From positions 1 to 6,069 of the forward strand of contig JAMFST010001270.1 in the NCBI GenBank assembly GCA_026225435.1: 6,069 bases of DNA, written 5' to 3'. Under the pieces are notes generated by a model that saw only the letters and a program-made list of their open reading frames with translations, was not told where the DNA came from and did no database searches. Shown here piece by piece: positions 1-5,865 of this stretch. Made by a program: the position numbers and the translations under genes. The stretch is from Labilithrix luteola. Lineage in GTDB: Bacteria; Myxococcota_A; Polyangia; Polyangiales; Polyangiaceae. The stretch's first letter is position 1; the number at the start of each line of letters is the position of its first letter.

Positions 1-1
1 C

Positions 2-661
2 CAGAACCAGAAGGGGACCGTGTTCCTCGCCGGCGACGCGGCGCACGTCACGCCGCCCTTCGCCGGTCAGGGGCTGGTCTCCGGCCTGCGCGATGCCGCC
101 AACCTCGCCTGGAAGCTCGCCTGGGTCGTCCGCGGACAGGCCTCGCCGGACATCCTGGAGAGCTACGATCAGGAGCGTCGCCCACACGCGGTGAAGATGA
201 TCGCGCTCGCCCGCGTGATGGGCGCGCTGGTGATGCCGCGCGACCACGCGACGGCCTTCCTGGTGCACGGCGCCCTCGCCTTGCTTCGCCGCGTGCCGCT
301 GCTGCGACGGTACATCGACGAGCTCGGGGTCAAGCCGAAGAACGCCTTCGCGCGCGGTCTCTTCGTCCCCGGCGGCGCAGGCGCGCGTGGAAGCTGGTTT
401 CCCCAGCGGCCCGGGCGGAGCGACGATCTCCTCGGTACGTCCCTGGCGCTCGTCGGTCTCGGTGACGATCCGCGCCTCCACCTCACGCCCGAGAGCCAGC
501 GTCGCTGGTCGCGAGCGGGCGGCATCACGGTCGCGCTGCCGGCCGAAGGTGCCGATCGTCACGGCTTCGTCGTCCGCCCGGACCGCACGATTCTCCACGA
601 AGGTCCGCTGGAGGACGCCGACCGCATCGTCCGCGAATCGCTGCGGATTCTCGGACGCTAG
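2..661 (+). CDS. FAD-dependent aromatic-ring monooxygenase (MhpA/PHBH type), 3' part only
   Basis: The frame is open from the left edge (codon start at base 2), so the N-terminal FAD-binding Rossmann domain lies outside; 219 residues are visible, ending in TAG. Visible residues 6-24 carry TVFLAGDAAHVTPPFAGQG. This is the GD motif with the pyrophosphate/ribityl contact of class A flavoprotein monooxygenases, in the form typical of 3-(3-hydroxyphenyl)propionate hydroxylase relatives. It is followed by the RDAANLAWKLAWV helix and YDQERRPHA, also family hallmarks. The last ~110 residues contain the FPQRPGRSDDLLG segment and a thioredoxin-like tail common in MhpA-like enzymes. Family members hydroxylate a phenolic ring using NAD(P)H and O2 in the cytoplasm; the substrate here cannot be read from sequence. 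No Shine-Dalgarno or promoter is visible because the 5' end is missing. The next gene starts 91 nt downstream behind its own operators, so it is probably not simply co-transcribed. Family call firm; exact substrate unknown. Confidence 0.9.
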   Translation, partial: QNQKGTVFLAGDAAHVTPPFAGQGLVSGLRDAANLAWKLAWVVRGQASPDILESYDQERRPHAVKMIALARVMGALVMPRDHATAFLVHGALALLRRVPLLRRYIDELGVKPKNAFARGLFVPGGAGARGSWFPQRPGRSDDLLGTSLALVGLGDDPRLHLTPESQRRWSRAGGITVALPAEGADRHGFVVRPDRTILHEGPLEDADRIVRESLRILGR

Positions 662-683
662 GTCATCCGCCAGTCGGCGTACT

Positions 684-705
684 CATCGCAACTAAGGTTG
701 CAATG
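684..705. promoter_or_regulatory. Palindromic operator 1, probable TetR-family binding site
   Basis: An imperfect 22-bp palindrome with arms CATCGCAAC and GTTGCAATG around TAAG; only one arm position fails to pair (C against A). The core GCAAC-N4-GTTGC recurs at 731-744 and 2257-2270. Outside the palindrome the plus strand continues TGTGC, as it does at the 2254-2273 copy. The site lies 48 nt upstream of the barrel-protein ATG. The arm end TTGCAA (698-703) could serve as a -35 element, with a poor -10 candidate TAGCTC (720-725) after a 16-nt spacer, so binding would block promoter access. Operator status is inferred from symmetry, repetition and the nearby TetR gene. Confidence 0.72.
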
Positions 706-730
706 TGCTGGGCCCCTGCTAGCTCGTAGA

Positions 731-744
731 GCAACAAAAGTTGC
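731..744. promoter_or_regulatory. Palindromic operator 2, probable TetR-family binding site next to the start codon
   Basis: A perfect core palindrome GCAAC-AAAA-GTTGC, extended on its right side by GAT as in the other two sites, while its left flank (AGA) deviates. Its centre is 43 bp from the centre of operator 1, about four helical turns, which would place both dimers on the same DNA face. It ends 8 nt before the ATG at 753 and would cover the expected transcription start. A TTG at 741 inside it is in frame with the barrel gene but is unlikely to be the start. Confidence 0.62.
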
Positions 745-752
745 GATACGAA

Positions 753-1667
753 ATGCAGCGCCTCCTCTCCCCCTGGTCCCCCTCCGTTCTCGCGCTCGTC
801 GCGGTCTTGCTCGTCTCACGGCGGGCGTCCGCGCAGCTCACCGACTCGCTCGTCGCCGTCTCCGGTGAGGAGCTCCCCTGGTCGAAGGACCGCGACGATC
901 CCGCTCGCCAGTTCCGCTTGCGCATCATCCGCGCCGGCGTCGGCATGCCAGTGCCGCTCGCCAGGCGCACCTACCTGCTCCCCAGCGTCGCCTTCGAGCA
1001 GATCAGCGTCGGCGCGCGCGGCGACGTCGCCGGTGCACCCGCGCCCACCCTCCGCTCGGTGATGGCCTCGCTCGGCATCGCCCAGGGGATCGGCGAGCAC
1101 TGGACGGTCATCGCCATCGGTGGCCTCGGCCTCGCCTCCGACTTCGCCGAGCCGGTCTCGACCCGCGACCTGGTCGTCACGGCCACCGGCCTCGTGACCT
1201 ACAAGATCAACGACGCGCTCTCGGTCGGAGGGGGCATCGTTTACGACCAGCGCTCGGGCACGCCGCTCCCGCTGCCGGCCGCCTTGGTCAACTGGAAGCC
1301 GCTGCCCAACCTGCGTGTCCGCGGCTTCGTCCCGGCGCGGGTGGACGCCGAGTATCGCTTTGCCCCCTGGATCTCGGCGGGCATCCGCGCGACCTTCAGC
1401 GGCGGCCGCTACGCGCTCAGCGAGCGGCTCTACGGGCAGCAGGATCTCCAGGTCGCATATTCCACGGCGGCCGTGGGGCCCGACGTCACCCTCAGCCTCA
1501 ACGACTGGCTCCACTTCGACGTCTACGCCGCGGCCGCGGTGTACCGCCGCTACGACGTGTACCGTGCTGGCAACGACGACGGCGGCGTGTCGTTGAACCC
1601 GACGGTGAGCTACGGCTTTCGCTTCTGGGTCGGGCCGTCGATGTGGGATGCGCCGCGCGCGCCTTGA
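753..1667 (+). CDS. Secreted beta-barrel (outer-membrane type) protein, DUF6268-like
   Basis: 304 residues from the ATG at 753, ending in TGA. This start is chosen because residues 1-27 form a clean signal peptide: Arg3, hydrophobic core VLALVAVLLV and an ASA|Q cleavage site after residue 27. A TTG at 741 would add only four residues and lies inside an operator. The mature part alternates polar and hydrophobic residues in short strands separated by G/D/N turns (for example VTYKINDALSVGGGIVYD and APWISAGIRATFSGGRYAL) and ends with strands YGFRFWVG. This is typical of a monomeric outer-membrane beta-barrel. The segment GTPLPLPAALVNWKPLPNL followed by a FSGGRY strand resembles the DUF6268 barrel family; that name is from memory and moderate. 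No Shine-Dalgarno is visible. Two palindromic operators lie directly upstream, and the last 58 nt overlap the 3' end of the opposing TetR gene. Substrate, if any, unknown; transport of a hydrophobic compound would fit the neighbouring ring hydroxylase. Confidence 0.82.
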   Translation: MQRLLSPWSPSVLALVAVLLVSRRASAQLTDSLVAVSGEELPWSKDRDDPARQFRLRIIRAGVGMPVPLARRTYLLPSVAFEQISVGARGDVAGAPAPTLRSVMASLGIAQGIGEHWTVIAIGGLGLASDFAEPVSTRDLVVTATGLVTYKINDALSVGGGIVYDQRSGTPLPLPAALVNWKPLPNLRVRGFVPARVDAEYRFAPWISAGIRATFSGGRYALSERLYGQQDLQVAYSTAAVGPDVTLSLNDWLHFDVYAAAAVYRRYDVYRAGNDDGGVSLNPTVSYGFRFWVGPSMWDAPRAP

Positions 1668-2224
1668 GCCTTCGCCATGGCGCGGGCTCCGGCGAGGGCG
1701 AACGTCACCAGCTTGGTGAGGAACGCTTCCACCGGCACCGTCGAGGCAAAGAGCGCCTGCTGGATCACCGGCCCGAAGAACACCGCCGAGAAGAAGTAGG
1801 CATCGGTGTCCGCCGGGAGCTCGCCGCGGGCGATGCCGCGCTCGATGATCGCGTGCGCGTCGCCGCGGCTGCGCGCCGGCTTGAAGTCGCCGGCGTCGTT
1901 CTCCAGCACCACGGTGTAGAGCGCGCGCCCCCGCCTCGTCCGCAGCCGCCGGGTCAACCTGCGCGCCACCACCCGCAGATCTTCCTCCAGGCTGCCGGTG
2001 GCCGGATCGGCGAAGAGCGAATCCCCCTCCTGGGCCAGCGCCTCGAGCGCCAGCTCCGCCTTCGTCGGCCAGCGCCGGTACACGGTCGTCTTGTTGACGC
2101 CGGCGCGCTCGGCGACCGCCTCGATCGACAGGCCGCCGTAGCCCTTGTCGGAGATCTCCTCTGCCGCCGCCTCGAGAATGGCGGCCACGACCTTGGCGCC
2201 GCGCAGCTGGGGTTCCGCGCTCAT
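1610..2224 (-). CDS. TetR-family transcriptional repressor
   Basis: 204 residues from the ATG at 2224 (minus strand) to TAG at 1610, a normal TetR length. Helix 1 spans residues ~10-28 (AKVVAAILEAAAEEISDKG). The helix-turn-helix lies at ~33-52: LSIEAVAERAGVNKTTVYRR, followed by WPTKAEL, the canonical TetR ending of the DNA-binding domain. The C-terminal ligand/dimer domain contains helices such as DAYFFSAVFFGPVIQQALF, with no recognisable ligand signature. An upstream in-frame TTG at 2272 is rejected because it lies in the palindromic operator at 2254-2273 and adds a non-helical leader. No Shine-Dalgarno precedes the ATG. The operator sits 29 nt upstream, which suggests autorepression, and the same palindrome occurs twice before the barrel gene, the likely main target. 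The stop lies within the 3' end of that convergent gene (58-nt overlap). Family call is firm; regulon is inferred. Confidence 0.95.
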   Translation of the reverse strand: MSAEPQLRGAKVVAAILEAAAEEISDKGYGGLSIEAVAERAGVNKTTVYRRWPTKAELALEALAQEGDSLFADPATGSLEEDLRVVARRLTRRLRTRRGRALYTVVLENDAGDFKPARSRGDAHAIIERGIARGELPADTDAYFFSAVFFGPVIQQALFASTVPVEAFLTKLVTFALAGARAMAKAQGARGASHIDGPTQKRKP

Positions 2225-2253
2225 GGAACGAGACGTAGCGGACGGCGGCCCGA

Positions 2254-2273
2254 ATCGCAACGAACGTTGCAAT
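2254..2273. promoter_or_regulatory. Palindromic operator 3, probable TetR autoregulatory site
   Basis: Arms ATCGCAAC and GTTGCAAT flank GAAC. This gives the same arms as operator 1 and the same N-A-A-N centre pattern seen in all three copies (TAAG, AAAA, GAAC). The plus strand continues TGTGC exactly as at operator 1. It lies in the 60-nt gap between the stop of the flavin-binding gene (2285) and the TetR ATG (2224). On the minus strand, the arm TTGCGA (2255-2260) could be a -35 with a weak TACGTC (2232-2237) after 17 nt. That would put transcription start next to the ATG, giving a leaderless message; this promoter reading is tentative. Confidence 0.72.
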
Positions 2274-2284
2274 GTGCCCGAGTG

Positions 2285-2911
2285 CTACGTCTTCACCGCC
2301 GCCGCCGCGGCACGCAGCCGCGCGTTCTCGGCTCGCAACGCCTCGAGCTCGTTCATCAGCGGCGTCAGACGCTCCCGGATCTCGTCCTCGGTGTACCTCG
2401 GCGTGATGTGCCGCGGGCAGTTCCAGTCGAAGCCCTCGATGTGCAGCAGGAAGCCGCGCTCGGCGACCCCCTTCTGCCCGTCCACCACGAGCCGCGCCAT
2501 CGTCTGCGGATCATCCTGCTCGGTGATGATCTCCACGCGCGCCAGCACCTTGAGCCGCGCGCGGTTCGGGTAGTCGACGAAGATGAGCGCCACCCGGTCG
2601 TCCCCGCTGACGTTTCCCAGCGAGATGTACTGCTTGTTCCCCCGGTAGTCGGAAAAACCGAGGGTGCGATCATCGAGGACGCGCACGAAGCCCCGAGGGC
2701 CGCCCCGGTGCTGGATGTACGGCCAGCCAGTGGATCCCACGCTGGCCATGTAGAAGCTGTCACGCTCGGCGAGGAAGGCTTCCTCATTCTCACCCAGCTG
2801 GTCGCGGACCTCGCCCGGCCCGGCCACCCGTGCGTACACCCCGCGACTCCCGTTCTCCGTCTGCCTGGCCTTGACCGCGGGGGTGAAGGCGACCTGAGAA
2901 AATCGGCCCAT
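2285..2911 (-). CDS. Pyridoxamine 5'-phosphate oxidase-family flavin split-barrel protein
   Basis: 208 residues from the ATG at 2911 to TAG at 2285. This start is preferred over an in-frame ATG at 2962 because the family begins near FTPAVKARQ and the 17 extra residues (rich in R, S) look non-coding. Residues ~45-140 form the FMN-binding split barrel with the hallmarks RDSFYMASV, GWPYIQHRGGPRGF, DYRGNKQYISLGN, DDRVALIFVDYP and RLKVLARVEI. Near the C-terminus FDWNCPRHITPRYTEDEI is typical of this subgroup, followed by a short coiled coil (LMNELEALRAENARLRAAAA). Relatives are annotated as PNPOx-family proteins; most are not true pyridoxine biosynthesis enzymes, and bind FMN, F420 or haem in redox or stress roles. 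The TetR gene lies 60 nt downstream on the same strand but has its own operator. No Shine-Dalgarno is evident. Family secure, reaction unknown. Confidence 0.92.
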   Translation of the reverse strand: MGRFSQVAFTPAVKARQTENGSRGVYARVAGPGEVRDQLGENEEAFLAERDSFYMASVGSTGWPYIQHRGGPRGFVRVLDDRTLGFSDYRGNKQYISLGNVSGDDRVALIFVDYPNRARLKVLARVEIITEQDDPQTMARLVVDGQKGVAERGFLLHIEGFDWNCPRHITPRYTEDEIRERLTPLMNELEALRAENARLRAAAAAVKT

Positions 2912-2967
2912 GGATTGAACGTGGCACCGCCCGCGGCGCGAGAGAATGGACGGCGATCGCAATCTAT

Positions 2968-2986
2968 CTTTGCATCTCGCGCAAAG
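2968..2986. repeat. Short inverted repeat upstream of the flavin-protein gene
   Basis: Arms CTTTGC (2968-2973) and GCAAAG (2981-2986) are perfectly complementary around a 7-nt centre. The repeat lies directly after the stop of the truncated minus-strand gene tail and 57 nt before the flavin-protein ATG. It could be a regulator site for that gene or a weak transcript-end hairpin. No T-run follows on the minus strand, so an intrinsic terminator is not well supported. The arms differ from the TetR palindrome in both sequence and spacing. Confidence 0.3.
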
Positions 2987-2987
2987 C

Positions 2988-3152
2988 TCAGACCCGCACC
3001 AGCCAGTACCAGTGGGAGCGCATCACGCGTCGACGGCTCACCCGGCTGTTCTTGAGGACGAATCGTGGAGCGAAGGTCTGCTTCATCGCGTCCGGGTCGA
3101 GGGGCAGGTCACCGGGCGACTCGTCGAGCGCCCAGATCAGGTGCGCTGCCGG
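2988..3152 (-). pseudogene. 3'-terminal remnant of a minus-strand gene, methyltransferase-like tail
   Basis: On the minus strand an open stretch ends in TGA at 2988-2990 and reads, from ~3147 down, AHLIWALDESPGDLPLDP, DAMKQTFAPRFVLKNSRV and SRRRVMRSHWYWLVRV. It has real protein-like composition, unlike the Arg/Ser-rich shadow frames around it. There is no plausible start: an in-frame stop lies at 3168-3170 and the only ATG (3084-3086) would leave 33 residues. The pattern 'DP-x-x-M-x-x-x-F-x-P-R-F-x-L ... S-R-R-R ... S-H-W-Y-W-L' resembles the C-terminus of class I SAM-dependent methyltransferases; this is pattern memory, not proof. The 5' part has been replaced at about 3146-3156 by the MarR-like tail on the other strand. 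The right boundary is approximate. It is a relic, or the product of an assembly join. Confidence 0.5.
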
Positions 3153-3280
3153 AGGCGAGAGAAGCCATCATCCCCATCGCCGAGCGTCTGACCGACGGCT
3201 TCACCGAGAGCGAGCGGAAGACCTTCTTCGATCTGCTGCGGCGCGCCGTGCAGAACCTGATCGATGGTGGCGAAGACTGA
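3146..3280 (+). pseudogene. 3'-terminal remnant of a MarR-like regulator
   Basis: The plus-strand frame from ~3146 to TGA at 3280 reads LPEAREAIIPIAERLTDGF and TESERKTFFDLLRRAVQNLI then DGGED. This matches the C-terminal dimerisation helices of MarR regulators, where a long helix is followed by 'LS/T-x-x-E-R-x-x-x-x-x-L-L-x-R-x-x-x-N-L'. The DNA-binding wing and everything N-terminal are missing. Upstream in the same frame (3065-3145) the residues are the Arg/Ser/Gly-rich shadow of the minus-strand relic, so protein homology appears to start near 3146. A formal start upstream would yield a 71-residue chimera of doubtful meaning. The stop lies three bases from the stop of the opposing membrane-protein relic, a normal convergent gene arrangement. 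Family assignment moderate. Confidence 0.5.
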
Positions 3281-3283
3281 CCG

Positions 3284-3364
3284 TCACGCCCGCGGCGCGA
3301 TCGGCGCCCGTCGCCCCCCCCAGGCGACGAAGAGCGCGAGCGCCACCAGCACGAAGTTGAACGG
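3284..3364 (-). pseudogene. 3'-terminal remnant of a minus-strand membrane protein (DoxX-like)
   Basis: The minus strand reads [19 protein letters not shown] then PIAPRA and stops at TGA (3284-3286). The first part is one strongly hydrophobic helix ending in positive residues, as in the last transmembrane segment of a small inner-membrane protein. The ending 'A-F/L-F-V-A-W/Y-G-x-x-R-x-A-P' resembles DoxX-like (DoxX_2) proteins, which are often found beside HxlR or TetR regulators. This family guess is weak; the membrane nature is better supported. Upstream of ~3364 the frame turns into the shadow of the HxlR tail, so only about 25 residues remain. The left end abuts the MarR-like tail. Confidence 0.42.
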
Positions 3365-3651
3365 CGCTGAGACGGGCGCTCGACGGGATCTCGCAGCGCA
3401 TGCTGACGCTCACCCTGCGCGGCCTCGAGAAGGACGGCCTGGTGAAGCGCACCGTCCATCCGACCGTGCCACCGAAGGTGGACTACGCGCTCACCCCGCT
3501 CGGCAAGACGCTGGTGGAGCCGGTCACCGTCCTGGCCAACTGGGCGCACGGGCATCGCGCGGACATTCACCGTGCGCGCGATGCCTATACGAAGCCGCCG
3601 CCTCCCAGTCTCAGTGCAGCGGGTCGTCGTCGAGCGCCAACAGGAAGTTGA
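3361..3651 (+). pseudogene. HxlR-family regulator, N-terminally truncated
   Basis: From 3361 the plus frame reads [20 protein letters not shown] then [20 protein letters not shown] and [21 protein letters not shown]. This is an almost perfect match to the recognition helix, wing and C-terminal helix of HxlR winged-helix regulators. A stop codon (TGA, 3358-3360) lies immediately upstream, and the first ~40 residues of the family, including the Cys-x-V/I start and the 'K-W-x-x-x-I-L' helix, are absent. Internal ATG at 3400 would begin inside the recognition helix, so no functional product is expected. Homology fades after RARDAY (~3591); the frame then runs on to TGA at 3651, overlapping the 3' end of the convergent cytochrome gene by 41 nt. 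Family call is secure; loss of function is inferred from the missing N-terminus. Confidence 0.8.
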
Positions 3652-5764
3652 CGAGGTCCGTCTGGTCCTGCGGTGACGCCCAGCCGGTCTCTGCGTCGAC
3701 GTAGAAGTTGTGGCCGATGCCCTCGAGGTTGATCTGCGTGAGGCTGCCACCGTTGTAGCCGTGATTCACCGCCACCACCTCGGCGCGCAAGGTGCGGTCG
3801 AGCAGGGCGCGCATGCTGTTGGCCGGGTCGGCCGGGAGCGCCTGCACCAGGGTGTACGGCAGGCCGAACCCGTACGGTGCGCCGCCGACGATCTCCGCGG
3901 GGACGAACCAGCCCTTCGGCCCAGCGACGAGCGCGCCGGGGGCGATGGCCGCACCGGCATCGTGGAGATACGGAGCGCTCGACCACAGGCCGCGCAGCGT
4001 CGGCGTCTTGTACCCACCCGACGGCTCGAGGCCGTACACCAGCGAGGTGGGGGACGGGCTGTAGAAGAGGGTCGGCAGCTCGATGGTCGGCGTGCCCGCG
4101 GGGACCGCTCCGCCGCTCACCGGCACGTCGAAGGGATAGATCTTCGGCGCGACGAGCAGCGGCTGCAGCGCCAGGTGGCTGCGCGCGCGGCCGGAGTTGG
4201 TCTCGATCTCGCCGATGGAGTGGACACGGCCGTCGTTGCCGGTGGGGCCGCTGTGGCAACCGGCGCATCCGGCGCGGACGAACACCTGCGCGCCGCGCTC
4301 CACCGAGCCGTCGGCGATGGCCGCCTTGTTCTCCGCCGAGGTGTTCGGCGGCGAGACGATCGTCTGCTGGTACGCGGCCATGGCGTTGACCGCGTACATG
4401 AAGTCGCCGCTGGCCGGGTCGGTGGCCTTGCCGGTGTCGGGAGAGAAGATGAGGCCGTCGTAGGTGACGAGGCTCGGCTCGAGGTTCGGGTAGGTGGCCT
4501 TCTGCGGCTGCTGCACGCTGTCTTCGAGCTCACCGTGGTTGGGATCGGCGGCGCGAACGGCGGCGAGGAAGGCGGACGGCGGCACGTCCACGCTGGGCAC
4601 GTAGCGCACCAGCGGGTTGGCGGCGGCCTGCAGGGCGGTCGCGATGTACACCTCGCGGTCGACGCCGATGGTGGGGCCGCTCTGCTGGGACGCCGCGAGC
4701 AGGTTGATCTCCGAGGTGTGCACGGCGTTGCTGATCATGGCGATGCCGCCGAAGGGGCCGACACCGAAGGCGCCGTCCCAGCCGGACGGGCTGTTCGCGC
4801 CGGAGACGATGCTGGGGATCTGCGTGGTGTTGTTGATCGCGTCCGGCGAGCTCTCGAACTGGCCGTACGGCGTCTGGAGGACGAGGTCGTCCATCGCCGC
4901 CTCGAACTTCGTCGGGTCCGGCAGCGAGACGATCTTGCCGGTGCTGTCCTTGATCTGCTTGCTGCCCGGCCCCTGGTACTGCGGGTCGAGGGGGTTGAGC
5001 TCGAGGCGAGCGAAGCCGGCGGCGCTGTTGGGGCCGAGCGCGATGATGAGCGCGGTGCCGATGTCCAGGTTGGGGACGCCGTAGATCGCCTCGCCGGTGT
5101 TCATGTCGACCTGCGAGTGGCAGATGGCGCAGGTGATGCCGGGGACCACCTGGCCGGGGATCGACGGGTCGGCGAACGTGATGCCGAGCAGGTTGCCGTG
5201 CTTGTCGACGTCGATGCCGGTGGGGAGCTGGCTGCCCGCGGGCAGCGTGTGCGACCCGAGGGTGATGGTGTGCGAGAGGGTGATGACGAGGTTCGTCGTC
5301 GGCTTGCCCTGCAGCGCGATGACCGCGGTGGTCACGTCGGCGGCGATGAGCGAAAAGCCAGCGCCGAAGCCGAGGACTTCCTGGAGCCCGAAGTCGTCAC
5401 CGACCTTGCGAGTGGTGAAGAGGTTCTTGCCGGCAGCGACGAGGCTGGGGGTGACGTGCACCATGCCCACGTGCGAGTAGGAGCTCGCCTTGCTCGGATC
5501 GAGCCGCTCGGCGCGCACGGCGAGGCCGGCCTCGAAGTCGTCGAGTCGCGCGCCGAACCAGTCGTAGTACTCGGCTGGCGGAGTGGGGCTCGGTGCGAGG
5601 AGCGAATCACACGACTCCCTGTTTCCGAGAACACTGACGAGATTCTCCTGTTGGGTGGAACGCTCCGCGGTCGGTTCGGCGGTCGTCGACGACGACCCGC
5701 ACCCGACCAGCGACAGCACCGCACCGCCCACGACGCCCAGTCCTAGACCGACGATCGAACGCAT
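3611..5764 (-). CDS. Di-haem c-type cytochrome lipoprotein (cytochrome c peroxidase/MauG superfamily)
   Basis: 717 residues from the ATG at 5764, chosen for a strong GGAGGT site six bases upstream and a lipoprotein signal peptide right after it: hydrophobic residues 4-20 and lipobox LVGC with Cys22, then a Ser/Thr linker. An upstream in-frame start at 5866 would bury the signal. Two covalent haem motifs are present, CAICH (212-216) and CAGCH (500-504). Between them are a [13 protein letters not shown] segment (328-340) and '[15 protein letters not shown]'. After the second come [20 protein letters not shown] (585-604) and GIGHNF (682-687), both typical of the peroxidase/MauG fold, and the usual C-terminal '[15 protein letters not shown]'. 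The protein is expected on the periplasmic or outer-membrane lipid face, catalysing a haem oxidation (peroxide reduction or oxygenation). It is much longer than classical peroxidases (~330 residues), nearer to RoxA-type rubber oxygenases in size; that kinship is only a possibility. Its 3' end overlaps the HxlR relic frame. Confidence 0.9.
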   Translation of the reverse strand: MRSIVGLGLGVVGGAVLSLVGCGSSSTTAEPTAERSTQQENLVSVLGNRESCDSLLAPSPTPPAEYYDWFGARLDDFEAGLAVRAERLDPSKASSYSHVGMVHVTPSLVAAGKNLFTTRKVGDDFGLQEVLGFGAGFSLIAADVTTAVIALQGKPTTNLVITLSHTITLGSHTLPAGSQLPTGIDVDKHGNLLGITFADPSIPGQVVPGITCAICHSQVDMNTGEAIYGVPNLDIGTALIIALGPNSAAGFARLELNPLDPQYQGPGSKQIKDSTGKIVSLPDPTKFEAAMDDLVLQTPYGQFESSPDAINNTTQIPSIVSGANSPSGWDGAFGVGPFGGIAMISNAVHTSEINLLAASQQSGPTIGVDREVYIATALQAAANPLVRYVPSVDVPPSAFLAAVRAADPNHGELEDSVQQPQKATYPNLEPSLVTYDGLIFSPDTGKATDPASGDFMYAVNAMAAYQQTIVSPPNTSAENKAAIADGSVERGAQVFVRAGCAGCHSGPTGNDGRVHSIGEIETNSGRARSHLALQPLLVAPKIYPFDVPVSGGAVPAGTPTIELPTLFYSPSPTSLVYGLEPSGGYKTPTLRGLWSSAPYLHDAGAAIAPGALVAGPKGWFVPAEIVGGAPYGFGLPYTLVQALPADPANSMRALLDRTLRAEVVAVNHGYNGGSLTQINLEGIGHNFYVDAETGWASPQDQTDLVNFLLALDDDPLH

Positions 5765-5770
5765 CAGATG

Positions 5771-5776
5771 ACCTCC
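5771..5776 (-). promoter_or_regulatory. Strong ribosome binding site of the di-haem cytochrome gene
   Basis: GGAGGT on the minus strand (preceded by GG), six bases before the ATG at 5764. It decides the start of the cytochrome gene against the longer in-frame option at 5866. It stands out because the barrel, TetR and flavin-protein genes in this window lack a recognisable site. Confidence 0.85.
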
Positions 5777-5826
5777 CCAGGTCTTTCGGCTTGGCTGCTC
5801 AGCTACGCGTACATCTGCGGCGAAGG

Positions 5827-5846
5827 GACACACGATGCTCCGTGTC
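5827..5846. repeat. Short inverted repeat in the cytochrome gene leader
   Basis: Arms GACAC (5827-5831) and GTGTC (5842-5846) flank a 10-nt centre. The repeat lies between the candidate promoter and the ribosome binding site of the cytochrome gene, so it could be an operator or leader hairpin. Five-base arms are short enough to occur by chance. Confidence 0.2.
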
Positions 5847-5865
5847 ACGCCTCCAACGCGTCTCA

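Noticed and set aside
668..679. Hairpin CGCC-AGTC-GGCG after the monooxygenase stop as a terminator
   Set aside because: Only four base pairs of stem and no T-run; such stems are expected by chance in DNA this GC-rich.
2956..2975. A fourth degenerate TetR operator before the flavin-protein gene (ATCGCAA ... TTTGCAT)
   Set aside because: The half-site spacing is one base longer than in the three good copies and the inner GC pair of the arms is lost; the local symmetry is better explained by CTTTGC/GCAAAG.
1643..3055. Plus-strand open frame of 470 codons opposite the TetR and flavin-protein genes
   Set aside because: Arg/His/Ala-rich antisense shadow crossing two well-supported minus-strand genes; no family features or ribosome site.
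3065..3280. Complete 71-residue small gene ending with the MarR-like helices
   Set aside because: Its first ~27 residues are the shadow of the minus-strand relic; only the last ~45 look like protein, so it is treated as a truncated gene tail.
3710..5746. Long plus-strand open frame (678 codons) opposite the cytochrome gene
   Set aside because: Its product is a Val/Gly/Arg/Asp/Glu-rich string with no motif, as expected for the antisense of a GC-rich gene; the minus strand has a signal peptide, ribosome site and haem motifs.
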